Assembly: GCF_010183535.1 (NCBI RefSeq)
Contig: NC_071330.1
Location: 10,211,717-10,275,716, forward strand
Reading direction: 5' to 3'
DNA length: 64,000 nucleotides
Origin: Caenorhabditis remanei
Taxonomy: Eukaryota > Nematoda > Chromadorea > Rhabditida > Rhabditidae
The translations under genes and the position numbers were made by a program. The notes beneath the pieces are model-generated. The model had not been told where the DNA came from. It ran no database searches and saw only the letters and a list, made by a program, of their open reading frames with translations. Below, one piece after another: positions 57,775 through 64,000 of this stretch; position 1 is the first letter of the stretch, and every line of letters starts with the position of its first letter.

Positions 57775-59280
57775 GTTTCGAAGAATTGAAACTCACATTT
57801 CTGCTCCTATCCAAATCGGAATAAAAGCTATCATCGATCTGTCTTTGTTCGGTGGGTCACAATCATCAGGAGCTGGGATACATTAGACTGATGGAAAAGC
57901 GATCACAATCAGTCTAAATCGGAATTTGTAAGTTTCTATAATTGACACTCCTTGATAAGGATAACAGCTCCGATGCAAGTTCTGAGTGAGACTTGTCATG
58001 AACAGAAACGTTTTCTCCAAAGTAACATAGTCACATTCTGATAGTTTTGAAAAACTATCATTCCGATGAAAAACAGAGAAGAATCATCAAAAGAATGTCC
58101 AAAGGTCAGACAGCAGAAAAGTATCGAAAAACACGGAGACTGATGATTTTCTCGTCAAAAGTAGACAGAATGAGACCTTTGAAGAAAAATGATTTAGATG
58201 ATTTAAGCGTTGCAAGCAAGACTTCGAAAACTATTGGAAAATTTTCGAGATTATAGAAGTTTTACTTCTTATTAAGTTGTCGTTTTTCTAAAAGTACAAA
58301 ACACGTTTCAAAAAGAAACACAACAGAAAAGTTCAAAAAGGAACATTCTAGAATAGAAGACAGCATGCAACAGAAAAAATAAAAATGAACTGATAGAAAG
58401 TACGAACAAAAGAAAAGAGAAGAAGATCAAAACCAGAATTAGTTGACAATGAATTCGGCGAAAAGATACTGTAGAAGTAGCCAGTCCGTTCTTTTTTTTG
58501 AATTGAAACAAACCCACTACAACTCTCTTTTCTCAAATCAACTCACAGTTACTGTATGTTTTCAACGCATTCAGAGTGAAGATGGAAATCACAAAAAAAG
58601 AGATGAAGGCAGAAGAAGAAAAAGAGAAATGAAATGAACGGTTAGAATGTTTGCCCCGGACAAACTGTGACGTACGTTGAAACTATCGAATACAAGGGGC
58701 CCATTTCTCTTCATTTTGATGATAGCGTTTTGTGTGAAAATAAGAGAAAGTAGTGATAGTTTATTTGAGAAGAAAGGACACAAAGCAATTGTAGTACGAC
58801 CGATTCTCGAGAAGAAGTTGATCAAATGTATCCTTGAATTCAAAAGAATTTATGAGATAGGGGCGGAGTCGGGGAATTTTTTCTGAAATATGGCATGATA
58901 GTAGATCAATGATACAACCAAAGTTATACATTGTATTGATCTCTGATGATTCTATTTCAGAGGGCAACCTTCTTTTTTATAATCCAGTTTTTTGAAATCA
59001 GACAATTCATGGGATGATGAAATTATTTTATGGGGGTTTTCAAAAATCAGTTTTGGCACGCTCACAATAAGTCTAATTTTTAGGCGATTCCATGACACTT
59101 AATTGAGAGGAAAAACGCAAAAAGAGCCGTAATGAGGCCTCGGAGCCTCACCTTATAAGCATGGAAACGTCGAAATCTTAGTTTGCCACGAAAGTCGAGA
59201 AGAAAACTTTATAGACTGTCGAACCTGATTAAGGTTTGGTTTTCTTAAAGTTTTCGTCAGGAATACGGAAAAATCATAAG

Positions 59281-59549
59281 ATACCTAAATACTGTATTAT
59301 AACGGAACCTGTAATAGAACGGCACCTGTGTTATAACGGCACTTTATCCATACCCAGAATTCATAAATATGATTATCCTGATGTTTTTATTGGTTCTGAT
59401 TAGAAGAATCGGGCTTAGTGACTTCTAAATCAGCAAATAGAATGTTCAAAAAAGTTTTCCGTTTAACTTAAATCAGTTTCTAAAACCACTAAATTTCTCT
59501 CGTAGGCAGTTGAAAAATATAACGGTTTGCCTTACAGTATTTACGGTAA
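59281..59549. mobile_element. AT-rich MITE, copy 2
   Basis: 269-bp element matching the reverse complement of 28848-29125 over its full length (AATACTGTATTATAACGG, CAGAATTCATAAATATGATT, GGCAGTTGAAAAATATAACG), by eye about 80 percent identical. Its left end is mutated (ATACCTAAATACTG). Confidence 0.87.
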
Positions 59550-62302
59550 TTTTAAGGAAGTACTGATATCATTTTTTGGGAAGTACTGTCTAACACTGAC
59601 CAATTATGAATTGATGAAACATCTTCATGCTTTCAGATGTGAATACCTAGACGGAAACGTGTAAAACCTGGGGAATCCCTCCGATATAAAACAGGTCATT
59701 CCCATCCTGATGACCTTGTCACATTGATGTTTTAAAAACAAAGAAACACGTTGTTTAGCAATATCACATTTGATTTTCAAATCTAGAACACATATCAAAT
59801 CACATGAAGACATTGAATCAAAAACACTAACTATTTTTAGTGATAATTAAAACTGAAAAGGAAATGAAAGAAAAGATGAGAAAAACAAAGGTGAAAAAAC
59901 CAAAAGAAGATTGATTGCATCAATGACAGTAGGTAACCTTCATAACAACAATTTTGATTCGACTGATATCTTTTCGTTCTTTTCCCCATCTAATGAGATC
60001 TTTTAGAGAATAAGAACTGGTTTAATATCAAGACACTTTGTATTTATTTTAATCTACACGTGGAAAAAGAGAAAATGAGTCAGAGATAGAAGAGACCGCC
60101 CGTAGAAGATTCACCCGCCCATCAAAGTACTCGATCATTAATTATGCGGATTCTTTTGATGGGAGAAGACATCTGAATGATATGAATTCAATGACAAAAA
60201 GCGATAAATCAGAAAAACCGAAATGGTCAGACTATGGAATGGAATGGGCATTTTCAGATTATTACAGTTCAAAGAAGGTCACGAGAAGTAATGACCGATG
60301 AGAGGAAGAAGAAGAAGAATAGAATTCGTTATCATTTAGTTTCAATTCGAAATGAGAAAGTGTGACAAAAGATTCTAATTTGGATAGTTTACAATTCGGT
60401 TAGTAAGGGATCTAGAGATCAGAGAGGATTAGAGAAGTATATGGAAACTTTCAAAGATACCGATGATCGTAAAAATGGGAAACAAGAAGAAAAGGGGAAG
60501 AAGAAGAAGTATGTTCTCTCTTGTTAAACAGACTTTCATCTGTCAAATATCATTCAGTGAGGAGATTTTAGATTTCAATCGAACAAGGGCCGACGATTAG
60601 ATATGATATATTAGATGGGCGGTTCGTTGATTCCAGGATGACAATTGATTGGTGACGAGTGCGAAGAAAAGATATGATACCTAATTGCATCATTTTCTAG
60701 TGAGATGTGTAGTTTTTACTTATTTTGGGAGTTTTCAAAAAATATATTGCAATCAGAACATATCAAAGTACGCTTTTTCGGTGTTTCAAGTCTTTTACAA
60801 ATTTTTTCACAATTGATTTCAGTGTTCCACAATTTAAAAACGAAAATGATCATAAGTATGAAAATCCGTAAGTAATGTTTCGTTCCCAAACTTTCTTGGT
60901 TATATACTCAAATTCGAGAATCGTTCTCTAACTTGTTATTTTCAGAATATGATTTTCATAAATGCGCTCCACAGAAACGAAAAAACCTCAATGGGATATG
61001 TATTGACGCAGATAGAGATGGTGTATTTTTGAACAGGATCGACAGATTGAATCGGAGCTAAAATTATGATGCGAGGGATGTTGCACTTGTTTTTTTTCTT
61101 CTTCACATTTCCCTTTTTTCATCATTCTTCTTCAGATTTTTCAGATTCCCAGACTTCTATAATGTGATCATTGAAAAGTGTTTATTATCAAGTGAATTGT
61201 ATTCCAAATAACTGTTCCGGAAAATTTCCATCTTCTTCTTCTCCATTTCATCCTATCTTTCCCTTTTCTCGAGGTCAATTCCCTTATCATAAAAACGAGT
61301 GATCTTTAATGAACAGTCGGACAAAAGATGGACAAAGAATAATAAATCATTGTGCTGTTGGCTGTGTTTATGGGAATTTAAGTTTGCTTATTTTGTTTGT
61401 GATTACTTTTTTTGCCAAAGTTTTTCTAGCTAGCAACAAGAAATAATACGGGGAATTTTGTGACCCAGGGTCTATGAGTTTATTTTTCAGTTGTGAGATA
61501 AACTTGACCTGATTTCTGTTATATGGATGTCTTAAGGTTTGTAGATCTGAAGCGGACGGTATGGAAGGCATATTTTAGAACGAGGAAATGTATGTAATAG
61601 CATCAGTACTGGTGCTCACCAGAGTTTCAATATTTTCTTGAAAAATATCAGTTTGAAATCAGGTTAAAATTGTTCGAAAGAGCATGAGGTCAACATAAAC
61701 TCACATGCTCCATTCCTAATTGCTAGAACATCTTTCCGTTGTCAGATACACTTGATCTAAAACCTGGAATCTAAAAAGATATCAACAATGAGTAAAAAAT
61801 TCGAAAAACTTTCGAGTAACACCAAAAAATCACTATTTTTGTTACTTAATTTTTGAAAATTTCAAAAGAAATTTCCAAAATTTTTCGAACGGTTTTTTCG
61901 AAAAGTTTGAAACTAAATTTTTTTCGGAAAACCACAGAAAAAATTTGGCCAGCTCTATTAGAGAAGATTGTGCCGATTCATGTTCTTTTTTCGTCTTCGT
62001 CTGTTAGTGTCAGAATCCCCATATTTTTTAAAATGTGAACGCATTCAGAGCACTGTAACCATGTCATTCCAAAAAGAACGAGTTTATTAGAAGCGCGCGC
62101 GTGCAATGTGCCACGTATTGGTAAACAATAATGCTAAAAAATAATGAGAAAACAATGCAAGTTCAACAATCATACCCATCTTCTCAATATATTCTTTTCC
62201 GAAATTTTGAATTCTTGAGTTCTGAGTCATGAACTCAAGAATTCAAAACTTCAGGAAATAACGGATTAAATTGAATACAATCAGAGCTACAGTAAGATTA
62301 GA

Positions 62303-62552
62303 GAACACGTCACAGGCATGACCTCAGTACATTGATTCAAGCTATGAGTTAGTCCTCCGATAAGAGCGGCTTATTTTAGAGCTTTATGATCACAAGACAC
62401 GTCGTGGGCGAGGCGTACGTACAGTATTTCAGTACCATGGTTCAAGCTACTAATTAGTCAACATAATAAAAAGTTTTTGTTCGGAAAGTATCAAGGAGGA
62501 CACGTCATAGGCGTGACCTACGTACCGATGATTCAGGCTGAGAGTTAGTCCC
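62303..62552. repeat. Three degenerate ~95-bp direct repeats
   Basis: Units at about 62303-62357, 62396-62460 and 62500-62552 share ACACGTC, then TAGGCGTGACCTACGTAC-like sequence, TTCAAGCT/TTCAGGCT and GAGTTAGTC. Spacing is 93 and about 104 bp. Function unknown. Confidence 0.7.
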
Positions 62553-63382
62553 CCAATCACTAGAAGTATCTATATGGATAGGAAAAAACTTGCAATTTCC
62601 TGTATGGATAGATTGATTGGCTCGGCGTCGGGGCTCATCGTCTGGATCGTCTAGATCTGAGTATCGTAGTAGCAGAATCACCTGAAAATCTCATAATCAG
62701 TCTCAGACTGAACGGCGGCCTTCTGAAGCCGGAGGACCCCGTACTGTTATTTTGGCATTACCCCCTAGTCTGCTGAAACTCACCGTAGTATTCTCTTGAA
62801 GATTGCTTCGGTCGATCCGATTTGCTTATCAGATTGTAATGAATTGGATCTGATTTCATTCGTTGTATCCTATCTCTTTTCCAATCATTTTTGCTCTGGT
62901 TTAGTTTTTCTTAACGAGAACGTGTCACGGGAGTCTTGGAAATTCCACGTTTTGAAGGAAGAAATAGGGAGAAGTCGCGTATAAAATAGGATTTGTTTAT
63001 TGTTCAGCGAGTATTAATGTTTTATAGGAAACGTGGACTTCCGAGACGTTTCAAATCGGGGGCGTTTAGAAACCAAGTCGTCTGACGAGTCAAGATCAGA
63101 GTCAGACGTGTTTCTGCTGGAGGAAAAACTGGTTTTTTCCGCCCAATCAGAAAGGTTAATTTTAAAAAATTTTCCCAACCTATCACCACCCTCCACAAAT
63201 TTTGGCTATCAAATCTTAATTCTTACAGAAATCTGAAAATTATTATTATGAATAAGAAATAAATATTTCAACCAAAACTTGCTGGTCTATGTTTTGTCTC
63301 AGATGTCTCATAGACACGAGACACATTTCGAACATGACGTAGTTCCTATACTCGTATTGTTCAGACAAGGAACGACAACAAA

Positions 63383-64000
63383 ATGAGGAACGAACCGAAT
63401 CATTTCACCGAGAACTCGAAAATTTCATTATTCGAAATGGCTTCTCTACCAGAACAACCTCGCAATGCATACTTACCAATTGGTTCATTTCCTGAATATC
63501 AGAAGTTTTCCTATCAATTTGATTACGTCACAATCATTATCCTTCTAGCTTTCATTTGTCTTGTTCCATCAATCTATTCCACTTTAAGTATGATGATATT
63601 TCATCAGAGAAATCTATCGAGAAACTTCTCGAAAGAGATTCATCAATATGTATTCAAATCATTTGTTTGTATGCAATCCTGTAATATAATTTCAACAATT
63701 CTGGATTTTGTTATTATCAGAATTCCTTGTACATCACTTGTCACCTCTTATTTCTCTACTATGAAACTGGATAGTTTGATGAGATTTGTTATTGCTGCAT
63801 GCTATGGATTCGAGTATCTTGCTCAATTATTTACAATTTTGTTCTGTTTTATTCGAGTTCTGGTTCTTTATCATCCGAGAAAACATTTGGAGGCGAGTCT
63901 TGAAAACTAAAAAGAAATAACCGAAAATATAAATTTCAGATATGCAGTGATATTTTTATAGTATGGTCCATTTTATCAGTGGTCATTAGTTGCGTTGGTT
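63383..64000 (+). CDS. Serpentine chemoreceptor, probably sru class (partial)
   Basis: Exon 1 (63383-63892) and the start of exon 2 (63940 onward) encode the first four to five helices of a nematode 7TM receptor; the rest lies beyond the window. Features: a short polar N-terminus, helix 1 (FDYVTIIILLAFICLVPSIY), IHQYVFKSFVCMQSCNIIST, FVIIRIPCTSLVTSYFSTMK, and RVLVLYHPRKHLE at the end of helix 3. The VPSIY and RIPxTSxxTS-like motifs fit the sru family of the srg superfamily, from memory. Such receptors sit in cilia of sensory neurons. Exon 1 appears to end in GAG followed by GCGAGT, i.e. a GC-AG intron of 47 bp. A second possible start is ATG 63437. Confidence 0.78.

Larger units (their letters stand above)
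56439..63382. other. Gene-poor region, 6.9 kb
   Basis: I see no convincing gene on either strand between vglu-3 and the chemoreceptor gene. It contains the foldback element at 57477-57774, the MITE at 59281-59549, a trio of ~95-bp repeats at 62303-62552 and purine-rich tracts. Upstream regulatory DNA of both flanking genes is expected here. Confidence 0.5.

Noticed and set aside
1..64000. tRNA, rRNA, SL RNA, CRISPR or bacterial features
   Set aside because: I looked for tRNA A/B-box pairs, the SL1 leader and regular spaced repeats and saw none. The absence of tRNAs should be checked with a dedicated program.

Overview
The window is nuclear DNA from a Caenorhabditis nematode, very probably not C. 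elegans itself. The evidence is small introns (mostly 45-60 bp) with the worm acceptor TTTTCAG, AT-rich intergenic DNA, and a gene set and order that match from memory the C. elegans chromosome III cosmids T07C4 and T07A5. I rebuilt the gene models by hand from splice signals and checked that exon phases add up. Exon limits carry an uncertainty of about 1-2 bases.

Layout. 0-0.5 kb: start of a minus-strand RUN-domain (SGSM/RUTBC-like) gene, preceded by about 7.7 kb without a convincing gene that holds a long (GAA)n tract. 8.3-13.9 kb: umps-1 (UMP synthase), a saposin-like gene (spp-1 type), and an uncharacterised 678-aa acidic protein ending in a polybasic stretch plus a CaaX-like CVVQ. 14-25.2 kb: two tandem T-box genes (tbx-8/tbx-9 pair), each preceded by nearly identical DNA blocks that include a small signal-peptide-like ORF. 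25.2-30 kb: a transthyretin-like gene and the mev-1/ced-9 operon. 30-37 kb: a JMJD4-like JmjC oxygenase whose ORF runs on into a COMM domain, a 105-aa orphan, and annexin nex-2. 38-44 kb: a 279-aa unknown and a ~1,070-aa coiled-coil protein. 44.6-47 kb: unc-69 (SCOC), the 35-aa OST4 subunit and unc-50. 48.8-53.5 kb: a bZIP-like basic/coiled-coil protein and a fukutin/LicD-like type II membrane protein. 53.8-56.4 kb: the vesicular glutamate transporter-like vglu-3 with a small gene 120 bp downstream. 56.4-63.4 kb: gene-poor DNA with MITEs and repeats. 63.4-64 kb: start of a serpentine chemoreceptor gene, probably sru class.

Functional links. mev-1 (complex II cytochrome b) and ced-9 (Bcl-2) share an operon with a 209-bp gap, as in C. 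elegans. unc-69 and OST4 are divergent with 255 bp between start codons. mev-1 and the JmjC gene are divergent over 370 bp.

Most notable observations: (1) a GC-rich palindromic MITE family with three copies, each with an exact 8-bp target duplication (hAT-like); (2) a second, AT-rich MITE family with one copy inside a mev-1 intron; (3) the near-identical blocks upstream of the two divergent T-box genes; (4) the JmjC-COMMD continuous ORF; (5) the CaaX-tailed unknown protein. I found no wholly new biological system that I can defend; these are the leads worth checking.
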